Shown: positions 1-7,287 of the stretch, in pieces
Numbering within the stretch: the first letter of the stretch is position 1
How the letters are laid out: every line of letters starts with the position of its first letter
The notes under the pieces: generated by a model
What the model was told of the DNA's origin: nothing
Seen by the model: only the letters and a program-made list of their open reading frames with translations
The model's database searches: none
NCBI RefSeq assembly: GCF_003383615.1
Contig: NZ_QNUL01000002.1
Location: 372,001-436,000, forward strand
Source of the DNA: Dyadobacter luteus
GTDB lineage: Bacteria > Bacteroidota > Bacteroidia > Cytophagales > Spirosomataceae
DNA: 64,000 bases
Direction of reading: 5' to 3'
Position numbers and translations under genes: made by a program

Positions 1-377
1 TGCTGATGCGTTCGGCGGAGATGTATCTGATCGAAGCGGAGGCGCTTGCACGCCAGGGAAAAGAAGCTGATGCAAAGACCGTTTTATGGCAATTGCAGGA
101 TGCCAGAAAGGCAACGCGTGTGAATACAACCGGCAATGCACTGGTAGAAAGTATTCTGCTCGAAAGAAGAAAAGAACTTTATGCCGAAGGGAAAGCCTGG
201 TTTGACCTGAAGCGTACACAGAAAGGATTTACCCGGACCGGGGACCATCCGGCGAAAGTAACGATTCCGGCACGTTCGTGGCAATTCGTTCTGCAGATCC
301 CTGTCAATGAATTCAATAGCAATAAAAATCTTGTAAGTTCTGACCAGAATCCTTACGACGGAGTTTATCAACCGTAA
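1..377 (+). CDS. RagB/SusD family outer-membrane lipoprotein, C-terminal part
   Basis: The open frame runs in from the left edge, so only the last ~125 residues are visible. SusD-type proteins sit on the outer face of the outer membrane and pass glycan pieces to a partner SusC channel. The visible part has the usual C-terminal SusD signature: a helix with YLIEAEALARQGK, then ILLERRKELYAEGKAWFDLKR (the family's conserved ERR.EL..EG..F.DL.R helix), and an end with VNEFNSNKN..DQNP, matching the canonical IP..E...N..L.QNPGY tail. The partner SusC would lie to the left. A hairpin follows at 399-431. The family call is firm; the substrate cannot be told. Confidence 0.88.
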   Translation, partial: LMRSAEMYLIEAEALARQGKEADAKTVLWQLQDARKATRVNTTGNALVESILLERRKELYAEGKAWFDLKRTQKGFTRTGDHPAKVTIPARSWQFVLQIPVNEFNSNKNLVSSDQNPYDGVYQP

Positions 378-398
378 CTTTTCCTGAACTAAAATCAA

Positions 399-431
399 AA
401 ACCTCCGCTGATCTGGTATTGGTGGAGGTTT
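399..431 (+). terminator. Possible terminator after the SusD gene
   Basis: Inverted repeat AAACCTCC (399-406) / GGAGGTTT (424-431) with a 17-base loop, 22 bases after the SusD stop. Only a weak T-rich stretch follows, so it may be a poor terminator. It is the only stem seen in the convergent gap to the lipoprotein at 480-917. Confidence 0.45.
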
Positions 432-479
432 CTGTTATAGAGTGCCTTCTCAGAGAGTTCCTGTGGAAGCTTTTGCTTC

Positions 480-917
480 TTATTTTTTAAGAGAATTCAG
501 TTCCTCCAGGCCGATGGGTTGAAACTGAAATAATGAATCCTTAAACACGATCGAGCCACGTGCGTACACATGAAATCCCATATATGTCCCTGCTGTGCCG
601 GTACCCAATTTCAGTATTTCGTCCTGTTTCAAAAAGACGATAGGGGCAATAGACCTCACGTTATCTTTGGAAAGGTATTTGTATTTGCCCAACAAGGTAT
701 CGCCCGATATATTACCGGTAACGGTGCCATCGTCTGTGGATTTATCGTCATATCTGATTTGGTAATCTCCGTAAAATCCTGCGTCCGATATGTGTAATGT
801 CAACAGTGCGGTGTCGAGCTTGTTCTCTGATATCGCTTTGAAGTATTTGGTTTCATATTTGGGGCCACAGCTTATCAGTACCACTATTAATGGTAGAAGG
901 GATATGATTTTTATCAT
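480..917 (-). CDS. Small hypothetical lipoprotein
   Basis: A 145-residue protein starting MIKIISLLPLIVVLISC: a basic start, a hydrophobic core and a lipobox (VLISC) whose cysteine would be lipidated. I chose the ATG at 917 because the frame's upstream start is a TTG that adds only three residues. The mature part is beta-rich by eye (HISDAGFYGDYQIRYDD, GNISGDTLLGKYKY, GIVF-type strands). Lipoproteins with a short repeat of this kind resemble Bacteroidota proteins that report a simple beta-sandwich, but I do not recognise a family. It is convergent with the SusD gene on the left and downstream of the DUF6364 gene on the same strand, with 295 bases between them, so co-transcription is uncertain. 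Function unknown. Confidence 0.7.
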   Translation of the reverse strand: MIKIISLLPLIVVLISCGPKYETKYFKAISENKLDTALLTLHISDAGFYGDYQIRYDDKSTDDGTVTGNISGDTLLGKYKYLSKDNVRSIAPIVFLKQDEILKLGTGTAGTYMGFHVYARGSIVFKDSLFQFQPIGLEELNSLKK

Positions 918-1212
918 AAAGGTCAATTTAATGTTTGGATTTATACCTATGTGGTGGTGAGAGGAGAGGCTTCAGTTGAAGAGCCGGGCGATATTAGTAT
1001 TTTGGATGTCAGATGACTCGCCGTGCGAGGAGGATCATAGAACGTATATCTAATGGGGCTCCAGATGTTTAGTGTCAGCCTTAAATTTTAAAGAGTTTCT
1101 GTGTCGAGCCAAAATACTGGAGATAGTTGTGGGTGGGGTATTATGGCCCATAATTGGATTTTTTGTATTAAAGCACAAAGTATGGGCTGTGTACTAAATC
1201 GGAAGAAGAGAA

Positions 1213-1464
1213 CTAACGCCGATATTTTTCGGATAAACGATTAACCAATTCTTCCTTATAACCCAGTTTTTGCGTCTGTTTAAAAGAACCTTTTAACAAA
1301 CTCACAGTTGGAGAAAATTCGTCTTCAGCTGAAACTTCATCATTAGATGAAGCTTTTAAGTAATTCTGAATGAGGCTGGAAAGGCTTCTCCTTCTCTGTT
1401 GAGCGTACTTTTTGGCCTTTTTAATAGTGGATTGCTCTATCATTAATGTAAGCTTTGTCTTCAT
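1213..1464 (-). CDS. DUF6364-like antitoxin protein (orphan)
   Basis: An 83-residue basic protein. The ATG at 1464 (MKTKLTLMIEQSTIKKAKKYA) is chosen over an upstream start because DUF6364-type antitoxins begin with exactly this ribbon-helix-helix strand and helix, and a purine-rich AAAGAGAAAG lies just upstream. The pattern K.TLTI...I..AK.YA...G.SLS.L...Y (here RRRSLSSLIQNYL) is the ribbon-helix-helix DNA-binding part. The C-terminal tail (LLKGSFKQTQKLGYKEELVNRLSEKYRR) resembles the toxin-binding segment of VapB-like antitoxins. In most genomes a PIN-domain toxin follows directly; here the next 295 bases downstream carry no recognisable toxin frame. Probable autoregulatory DNA-binding protein left after loss of its toxin. 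Confidence 0.72.
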   Translation of the reverse strand: MKTKLTLMIEQSTIKKAKKYAQQRRRSLSSLIQNYLKASSNDEVSAEDEFSPTVSLLKGSFKQTQKLGYKEELVNRLSEKYRR

Positions 1465-1580
1465 AGCTTTCTCTTTTGAGTGAGATTCAAAAACCTTATT
1501 AATCCGTGTAAATTTATGCATTTTTTAGATGTCTGATGGAAAAAGATGGTTACGGATTTGCTCAGATTATATAACAAAAA

Positions 1581-1607
1581 CGCCTCCACGATCCACTCGT
1601 GAAGGCG
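1581..1607. terminator. Bidirectional intrinsic terminator
   Basis: Stem CGCCTCCACGA (1581-1591) / TCGTGAAGGCG (1597-1607), one mismatch, five-base loop. It is flanked by an A run (1576-1580) and a T run (1609-1613), so it has a U-tract in both directions. It lies just after the stop of the minus-strand VOC gene at 1628-2056 and ends that transcript. Confidence 0.85.
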
Positions 1608-1627
1608 CTTTTTAAAGAAGTTTCTAC

Positions 1628-2056
1628 TTATGCAGCATGCGAGCCGTCGTTATAGTTGATCATCCAGAGAATTCCGTATTTGTCTTTCAGCGATCCGAAA
1701 TAGTCTCCCCAGAACATATCGTCTAACGGCATCTCAATTTCTCCGCCTTCGGCCAATGCGTTGAAGATGCGGTCGGCTTCTTCTCTGGAATCGGGGCTGA
1801 GTGAAATGTATGAGTAGTTGCCCGGAATCAGTTTATGGCCCATTGACTCAACGCAGTCGGATGCCATCAATATATTTTTACCGACAGGTAACGAAGCGTG
1901 CATGACAAGGTTTTTGTCTGCTTCGGAAAAGTTTTCTGATCCCGGTGCTCCACCCATCTTCATGATAGACAGTTCTCCACCAAGGATGGACTGGTAAAAT
2001 CTGAAAGCTTCTTCTGCTGTGCCGTTGAAGTTCAGATAGGGGTTGATCGTAGCCAT
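1628..2056 (-). CDS. VOC family protein, PhnB/YjdN type
   Basis: A 142-residue protein beginning MATINPYLNFNGTAEEAFRFYQSILGGEL, the standard opening of the PhnB/YjdN branch of the glyoxalase fold. The conserved features are visible in order: the AEEAFRFY helix, the SIMKMGG strand, NLVMHASL, ASD, the long EEADRIFNALAEGG helix, and the terminal DDMFWGDYFGSLKDKYGILWMINY. Members of this branch are mostly uncharacterised despite names such as 3-demethylubiquinone methyltransferase-like. It lies 62 bases downstream of another VOC gene on the same strand, and the two are likely co-transcribed, ending at the terminator 1581-1607. The substrate is unknown. Confidence 0.88.
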   Translation of the reverse strand: MATINPYLNFNGTAEEAFRFYQSILGGELSIMKMGGAPGSENFSEADKNLVMHASLPVGKNILMASDCVESMGHKLIPGNYSYISLSPDSREEADRIFNALAEGGEIEMPLDDMFWGDYFGSLKDKYGILWMINYNDGSHAA

Positions 2057-2118
2057 GTGATTAAAAGTTTTATGGTGATGTGTTGGTTAAGTAATTCAAT
2101 AATAAAGATATATAGTTT

Positions 2119-2538
2119 TTACTGACCCGGCATTTTGGACATATCCATATGAAGCATTGCCCAGCGGTGACCATCAGGATCTTCAAATCCGACAACATAC
2201 ATCCAGCCATCAGCTTCACCTGGCTCGGCAAATATCTTCCCGCCAGCTTTTCTGACTGTCTCGGCGAATACATCCACCTCCTGCCTGCTTTCAGCATCAA
2301 TATTGATCAGCATTTCATGTCCCTTCGCAGTGTCTGCCACAGCATTGTGTACAATCGTTGCGAATGTCTGCTCAGGGAAGAGCATCAGTACAAAATCTTT
2401 TTCTCCAATGTAAAAGCTACCGGCGTTTGGATTGTTATCGTGCATCGGGTTACTTCTGAATCCGATATCCGAGAAAAATTTGCGCGATACTTCCAGATTT
2501 TTAACCGGCAGATTGAGCCATGCTTGTTTTACACCCAT
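2119..2538 (-). CDS. VOC family protein (glyoxalase/bleomycin-resistance fold)
   Basis: A 139-residue protein with a single VOC module: MGVKQAWLNLPVKNLEVSRKFFSDIGF at the start and GWMYVVGFEDPDGHRWAMLHMD at the end. The .DPDGH.W..L element is the usual C-terminal metal-ligand or strand motif of the fold. It contains two beta-alpha-beta-beta-beta halves, so it would act as a dimer. It belongs to the bleomycin-resistance or extradiol-dioxygenase-like group, not to true glyoxalase I. It is first in a two-gene minus-strand unit with the PhnB-type gene at 1628-2056. No substrate can be inferred. Confidence 0.86.
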   Translation of the reverse strand: MGVKQAWLNLPVKNLEVSRKFFSDIGFRSNPMHDNNPNAGSFYIGEKDFVLMLFPEQTFATIVHNAVADTAKGHEMLINIDAESRQEVDVFAETVRKAGGKIFAEPGEADGWMYVVGFEDPDGHRWAMLHMDMSKMPGQ

Positions 2539-2940
2539 GATCGTAACCTTTTAATTTTGTGAACAATTTAGCTAATTTGTCGTGCTGTCCGACGAATACA
2601 AATGTCAGGGAATCAGATCACTCGCATAAGGTGATAAAGCGACAATCAGGAGGGGTAAATGTGACAACTTTCTATTGGCGGTAGTATACTGACAGTGGAA
2701 GTGAAAAGTTTGACAAGTTTGTAATACATCTGTTTCCAAAAGTTTTGTAAAATTTGTCGCTTTAATCGCGCAACATATCCGGGAGAGAAATAACAGAGCA
2801 TCGGATTGCTTGTCCCGGAAACAGGCTCAATAGTATTGCGTGATTCTATTTAGTTACTCAACAATCAGGCGTTTTTTGCAGCACTAGTTACCGCAGGTAG
2901 TGATGCATATGTATTCAATATCAATAAAATAGGGTAACAA
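2539..2940. other. Divergent intergenic region, no gene seen
   Basis: A 402-base gap between the minus-strand VOC gene and the plus-strand methyltransferase. I found no coding frame with supporting features and no clean dyad. T-rich stretches around 2720-2760 contain TTTTG and AATTTG elements that resemble parts of the Bacteroidota promoter, but none has the full -33/-7 arrangement. It must hold promoters for both flanking genes. Confidence 0.4.
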
Positions 2941-3462
2941 GTGAAGATTCAGGAGGCAGTAAATTTACTTCGAAATGCAGTTTACAACCATGACAGTTCT
3001 CAGATTTGGCTCGATCTGGGTTGCGGGACGGGCACCTTCACCTACGCCCTGGCGGAACTGCTTCCGCAAACAAGTAAGATATATGCCGTAGACCAGTATC
3101 CTCAGCATCTGCAACAGGTAGCAGGAAGTAATGTGGCAATAGAGTTTATCCTCTCAGATTTTGAAAGCTTAGATATGGTTGTGGATGAGAGCATAACGGG
3201 GATTATGATGGGGAATTCGCTTCATTATGTCAGGGATAAAAAACGGTTCATTACTGAACTGTTAAAGCGCTTCCCTGCCATTCAGCAAATGATCATTATT
3301 GAATACGATACAAAGGCAGCCAATCAGCGGGTGCCGTATCCGGTCACTTTTTTGCAGCTAACAGAACTGCTTGAAAAGACAAAATTCATGGAAGTGAAGA
3401 AGATTGCGGAAAGACCTTCCGTATACGGGCAAGGGAACATGTACGTAGTGGCCGTACACTAA
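2941..3462 (+). CDS. Class I SAM-dependent methyltransferase
   Basis: A 173-residue protein with the class I Rossmann fold. Motif I, DLGCGTGTF, is at residues 25-33; an acidic residue follows in the second strand (YAVDQYPQHL), and motif IV-like residues are in LDMVVDESITGIMMGNSLHYV. The start is GTG, because a TAA stop lies two codons upstream in the same frame and no ATG is available; AGGG sits about 10 bases upstream. The protein is shorter than most members (200-260 residues) but has no visible break. It is 36 bases before the antiporter gene and may be co-transcribed with it. The methyl acceptor is unknown. Confidence 0.82.
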   Translation: MKIQEAVNLLRNAVYNHDSSQIWLDLGCGTGTFTYALAELLPQTSKIYAVDQYPQHLQQVAGSNVAIEFILSDFESLDMVVDESITGIMMGNSLHYVRDKKRFITELLKRFPAIQQMIIIEYDTKAANQRVPYPVTFLQLTELLEKTKFMEVKKIAERPSVYGQGNMYVVAVH

Positions 3463-3498
3463 TCACCAAAAACGAAACAATTACACTCAAACAAACAT

Positions 3499-5106
3499 AT
3501 GCATCATACTTTACTCTTGATTTTAGTCTTGCTTTTTGCCATGTTTCTGCTGGTCATGCTGGCCCAGCGAATACGAATTGCCTATCCGATTTTTCTGGTC
3601 ATTGCCGGCCTGGCCGTCAGTTTTATCCCCGGGGTACCACAGCTGCATCTGGATCCGGAAGTGATTTTTCTGATTTTCCTGCCTCCGCTCTTGTATGAAG
3701 CTGCCTGGTATACTTCCTGGAATGATTTCTGGAAATGGAAACGCGCCATCTCAATGCTGGCATTTGGGCTTGTATTCTTTACATCCTCGATCGTGGCATA
3801 CACTTCTGTATCACTCATTCCGGGTTTCACACTTGCACTTGGTTTTTTGCTAGGGGGAATTGTCTCTCCGCCCGATGCGGTTGCTGCAGCTACGGTACTG
3901 AAAGGTATCAAGGTCCCCAAAAGACTGATTACTATTCTGGAAGGGGAGAGCCTGGTCAATGACGCCTCTTCACTGATCGTATTCAAGTTCGCGCTGGTTG
4001 CAGTACTGACAGGTTCATTCTCGATGCAGGAGGCTACCGGCCAGTTTTTTCTCGTTGCGGGAATGGGCATTGTGATCGGTTTGGCTGGTGCGCATATCAT
4101 GTATGCAGTACACAGGTTTTTACCTACAACACCTGCGATTGATGCCGCCCTGACGGTGATGACACCCTATATTCTATTTCTATTTGCCGAACAGTTTCAT
4201 TATTCCGGTGTGATGGCTGTAGTGAGCGGAGGCTTATTTATATCTTACCGCTCACATGAAGTTTTCAGGACAGGCAGCACCAGGTTGAATATGCTGGGCG
4301 TGTGGACGACAATGATTTTTGTAATGAATGCGCTGGTTTTTATTCTGATCGGTCTGTCACTGCCCGATATTGTGCAGGGGCTTGGCGAATACTCGGTGAT
4401 GGACGGCATTAAATACGGAGTAATCGTAAGTGCCATCATTATTGCACTGCGTTTTCTTTGGGTTTTTCCTGCGGCACATGTGCCACGTTGGCTGAGCGCA
4501 ACGATAAGAAAAGAGCCGACACCAGGCTGGAAAGGGCCTCTGCTCACCAGCTGGGCAGGCATGCGTGGTGTGGTATCACTGGCAACGGCGCTTTCTATCC
4601 CGCTTGCGATGGGAGATGGTTCAGCATTTCCGCAGCGTAACCTGATCATCTTCATTACCTTTGTTGTTATATTCGTTACCCTTGTTTTTCAGGGGCTTAC
4701 GCTTCCTGCGGTAATCAGGCTTATTAAAATCGGGGAGATAGACAAAACATTACCTGAAGACGAGCAGAGAACCGGTATCCAGTTGCGGCTCGATAAACTT
4801 GCTCTGCAATTATTGTCTGAACAATACAGTCATCATACGTCAACCAATGAGCTGGTGGGACAAATGAAAGACAATTTGCAAAACGAGATGCTTCGGAACG
4901 AAGAGCGGCTGGCCTCATTGGAAATGTGCCATTCGCAGCATCAGGTCATTTCCGGCTATCATCATGTTTTATTGGGCATTTACGCAGCGCAGCGTAAGGA
5001 GCTGTTTCAGCTTAGAAAGGAGAAATTTTTCAGTGACGAAGAAATCAGGAAAGCAGAATTGCAACTGGACCTGAATGAGCTGAAAGTGACCGGCAGCGGG
5101 CATTGA
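3499..5106 (+). CDS. Na+/H+ antiporter, CPA1 family
   Basis: A 535-residue inner-membrane protein with about 12 hydrophobic segments in the first ~410 residues. It exchanges Na+ (or K+) for H+ to control pH and salt. The CPA1 signature is present: SPPDAVAAATVL at residues 123-134 and EGESLVNDASSL around 148-159, where the N154-D155 pair is the ion-binding motif, and a re-entrant segment TSWAGMRGVVSLATALSIPLA. A hydrophilic C-terminal tail of ~120 residues (EDEQRTGIQLRLDKLALQLL onwards) is helical and charged, as in the bacterial YjcE/NhaP group, and probably regulates activity. It is followed after 35 bases by the bestrophin gene, which suggests an ion-homeostasis operon. Confidence 0.93.
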   Translation: MHHTLLLILVLLFAMFLLVMLAQRIRIAYPIFLVIAGLAVSFIPGVPQLHLDPEVIFLIFLPPLLYEAAWYTSWNDFWKWKRAISMLAFGLVFFTSSIVAYTSVSLIPGFTLALGFLLGGIVSPPDAVAAATVLKGIKVPKRLITILEGESLVNDASSLIVFKFALVAVLTGSFSMQEATGQFFLVAGMGIVIGLAGAHIMYAVHRFLPTTPAIDAALTVMTPYILFLFAEQFHYSGVMAVVSGGLFISYRSHEVFRTGSTRLNMLGVWTTMIFVMNALVFILIGLSLPDIVQGLGEYSVMDGIKYGVIVSAIIIALRFLWVFPAAHVPRWLSATIRKEPTPGWKGPLLTSWAGMRGVVSLATALSIPLAMGDGSAFPQRNLIIFITFVVIFVTLVFQGLTLPAVIRLIKIGEIDKTLPEDEQRTGIQLRLDKLALQLLSEQYSHHTSTNELVGQMKDNLQNEMLRNEERLASLEMCHSQHQVISGYHHVLLGIYAAQRKELFQLRKEKFFSDEEIRKAELQLDLNELKVTGSGH

Positions 5107-5141
5107 GATAACCTATTTTTTAACCATTACAATGAACCAAA

Positions 5142-6146
5142 ATGAACGTAGGAAGTCATTATAAACTGATCCATTTTATTCCATGGACCAAGGAGAAAAT
5201 CTATAAAATGCTGCTCATAAGTGTAGTGCCCACATTATTGTTTTACTTCCTGGGCTGGACCTGGCTCGCTATTCCCTGGGTGCCTGTGGCATTGCTGGGT
5301 ACCGCTACTGCTTTCATTTCCGGTTTTAACAATACCCAGACCTACAACCGCCTTTGGGAAGCCAGACAGATCTACGGGGCGATTATCAATAACAGCCGTG
5401 CCTTGTCGATGATGATCAAGGATTTTATACGTACCGATGACAAAGCAGAAGAAAAATTACTCCATAAGGAAATGGTATACAGGCATATTGCATGGCTTAC
5501 GGCGCTTCGGTTTCAGCTAAGAGAAAGCAAGAGTTGGGAGCACGTGAAAACCAAAAGCTGGAACAGGGAATATCTGCAATACTACAAAGTACCGGAATGG
5601 GAAAGCAGTCTGGAAGAAGAGTTGAAGCCCTTTTTGTCTGAGCAGGAGCGGCAATTTATTCTGGAACGTAAAAACAGGGCAGTGCAGATTATTGCCTTGC
5701 AGACCGATCAGTTACGCAAACTCAATGAGCACGGATTGGTGACGGACTTCAATTATGTAGCACTTGAAAACCAGTTTAAAGAACTTTACGATCAGCAGGG
5801 AAAATGTGAGCGTATCAAGAACTTTCCCTATCCGAGGCAGTTTTCCACCATTAATGTATTCTTTACGAATGCATTCTGCGCACTGCTGCCTTTTGGTTTT
5901 CTGAATGAATTCTCTAAAATCGGAGAACCATTTGTCTGGTTGACAATTCCTTTTAGTGTGATGACAGGGTGGGTGTTTATGACCTTGCAGCAAATAGGGG
6001 AGAGTACCGAAAATCCTTTTGAAGGAAATGCTAACGACGTTTCTATTACTCAGATCAGTCGTAACATTGAAATTGATTTGAGGGATATGCTCGGCGAAAA
6101 GGATCTTCCTGCTCCGCTCGCGCCGATGAATAATATTCTGATGTAG
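5142..6146 (+). CDS. Bestrophin family ion channel
   Basis: A 334-residue protein of the bacterial bestrophin (YneE/RFP-TM) family: pentameric channels in the inner membrane that pass cations or anions. Visible features are an N-terminal membrane pair (MLLISVVPTLLFYFLGWTWLAIPWVPVALLGTATAFISGF), the conserved NTQTYNRLWEARQIYGAIINNSRALS stretch, and a second pair after residue ~230 (INVFFTNAFCALLPFGFLNEF and PFVWLTIPFSVMTGWVFMTLQQIGESTENPFEG). The last motif, GE..ENPF, is a family hallmark near the cytosolic side. It lies 35 bases after the antiporter and ends at the hairpin 6159-6192. A run of eight G residues starts in the stop codon and does not alter the protein. Confidence 0.93.
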   Translation: MNVGSHYKLIHFIPWTKEKIYKMLLISVVPTLLFYFLGWTWLAIPWVPVALLGTATAFISGFNNTQTYNRLWEARQIYGAIINNSRALSMMIKDFIRTDDKAEEKLLHKEMVYRHIAWLTALRFQLRESKSWEHVKTKSWNREYLQYYKVPEWESSLEEELKPFLSEQERQFILERKNRAVQIIALQTDQLRKLNEHGLVTDFNYVALENQFKELYDQQGKCERIKNFPYPRQFSTINVFFTNAFCALLPFGFLNEFSKIGEPFVWLTIPFSVMTGWVFMTLQQIGESTENPFEGNANDVSITQISRNIEIDLRDMLGEKDLPAPLAPMNNILM

Positions 6147-6158
6147 GGGGGGGAGGAG

Positions 6159-6192
6159 ATAAGCTCAGCAGGCAGATTCCCGCTGAGCTTAT
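6159..6192. terminator. Hairpin between convergent genes
   Basis: Perfect 11-base stem ATAAGCTCAGC (6159-6169) / GCTGAGCTTAT (6182-6192) with a 12-base loop, just after the bestrophin stop and before the 3' end of the convergent DUF1735 gene. There is no strong U-tract on either side, so it may act mainly as a transcript-end stabiliser. Confidence 0.65.
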
Positions 6193-6253
6193 ACAAGTGA
6201 AAAATCCCTCCGCCCTTAACCCTCCGCTCCTTGCAATAAAAACAGAGCTGTTG

Positions 6254-7264
6254 TCAGAATACCTGAGGATTATATACTTCCATTACCACGGCACGGTCTC
6301 TGGCTACCAAAGTTTCCTTGGCCTGATACACGTTTTTGCCTTTTGTTACCGTGTAAGTGAGCTCAATTCCATTGCGGGATTTGTTACCCCACTCATAGGC
6401 ACCCTTTTTGAATTCACCTGAACCTGTTATCGTGTATTCCGGACTGCCGGATGTGATGCTACATTTGTTATCGGTGAAATTGAGCAGTAAGCGTAGTGAA
6501 CCTGCAAGTTTATCTGACTGGAAGGAGGTACTGTAGGTTACCTGATTTCTTCCGCTGGTGGTCAGCAGAGTAACCCCATTCTGTTCCACATACTGGGCCT
6601 TGTAAGTCTTTTGTTCGACGGTAGTTCCGGTGGAGTCCTTCACACTGCTTTCACCATGGAAGAAATAGTTTCCATGAAACTCGTTGATGTATTTGATGGC
6701 AAACATCGTAAAGTTTTTGGGAACTACCGTCCAGTTACCTGCCACCCTGGGATCTGCGTTAGGCAGGGATGTGCTTCCTGTTACGATTGAATCCAGATCA
6801 GGAGAACCTGTAATACGCAGCGGCACTACGTAGCTGAGCTTAAAGGATTTGGGATCGTTAAAAAATGCCTCAGTAAGCTGCACTTCAATACCTCCGTTGA
6901 ACTTGCCCCTGGGAATTACAATAGAATTCGCAGAGCTCAGCGTGTAATAATTGGATGGAAGCGGGCGAATGGTATCACCGTTCGCAGCGAACCGGATATC
7001 CTCACAAAGTGATTCATCGAGTGCAATCTCAAATCTTCTGTCTCTGTCATTGGAATAGACACCGCCCATGGCTGCTGAAATGACAAATTTATGCGCATTG
7101 TCGTTAGAGTTGTCATAGATGTCGTCGCCCAGGATCAATGTTCTTACCGGATACTGATACGGGAAATAACCGGCGGTGTAATCGAAGTCAGGGTGAACGA
7201 TGTCAAAGTTTTTGCAGGAGAAAAAACAGATCGACAGCACCAGATATAAAAGAATCCTTTTCAT
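6254..7264 (-). CDS. DUF1735 domain surface lipoprotein of a SusCD locus
   Basis: A 336-residue lipoprotein. I use the ATG at 7264, which gives MKRILLYLVLSICFFSC, a lipoprotein signal with a lipobox at FFSC; the frame opens 11 codons earlier without a signal-peptide reason. The N-terminal half (residues ~25-155: DYTAGYFPYQYPVRTLILGDDIYDNSNDNAHKFVISAAMGG ... IVIPRGKFNGGIEVQL) is the BT_3987-like DUF1735 beta-sandwich. The second half (GNYFFHGESSV ... KSRNGIELTYTVT) looks like a DUF5627-type beta domain. Such proteins take the third place, SusE-like, after SusC and SusD and bind glycan at the surface. It is the last gene of the five-gene minus-strand operon; its start lies 24 bases past the SusD stop. 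Substrate unknown. Confidence 0.85.
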   Translation of the reverse strand: MKRILLYLVLSICFFSCKNFDIVHPDFDYTAGYFPYQYPVRTLILGDDIYDNSNDNAHKFVISAAMGGVYSNDRDRRFEIALDESLCEDIRFAANGDTIRPLPSNYYTLSSANSIVIPRGKFNGGIEVQLTEAFFNDPKSFKLSYVVPLRITGSPDLDSIVTGSTSLPNADPRVAGNWTVVPKNFTMFAIKYINEFHGNYFFHGESSVKDSTGTTVEQKTYKAQYVEQNGVTLLTTSGRNQVTYSTSFQSDKLAGSLRLLLNFTDNKCSITSGSPEYTITGSGEFKKGAYEWGNKSRNGIELTYTVTKGKNVYQAKETLVARDRAVVMEVYNPQVF

Positions 7265-7287
7265 AGGTATGTTATTTAAGATTTTAA

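Noticed and set aside
927..1212. A toxin gene remnant downstream of the DUF6364 gene
   Set aside because: Short frames read from the minus strand here have no recognisable PIN or RelE motif and no start; not enough to call.
6146..6153. Run of eight G residues at the end of the bestrophin gene, considered as a phase-variation tract
   Set aside because: The first G belongs to the stop codon and the rest is downstream, so slippage would not change the protein.
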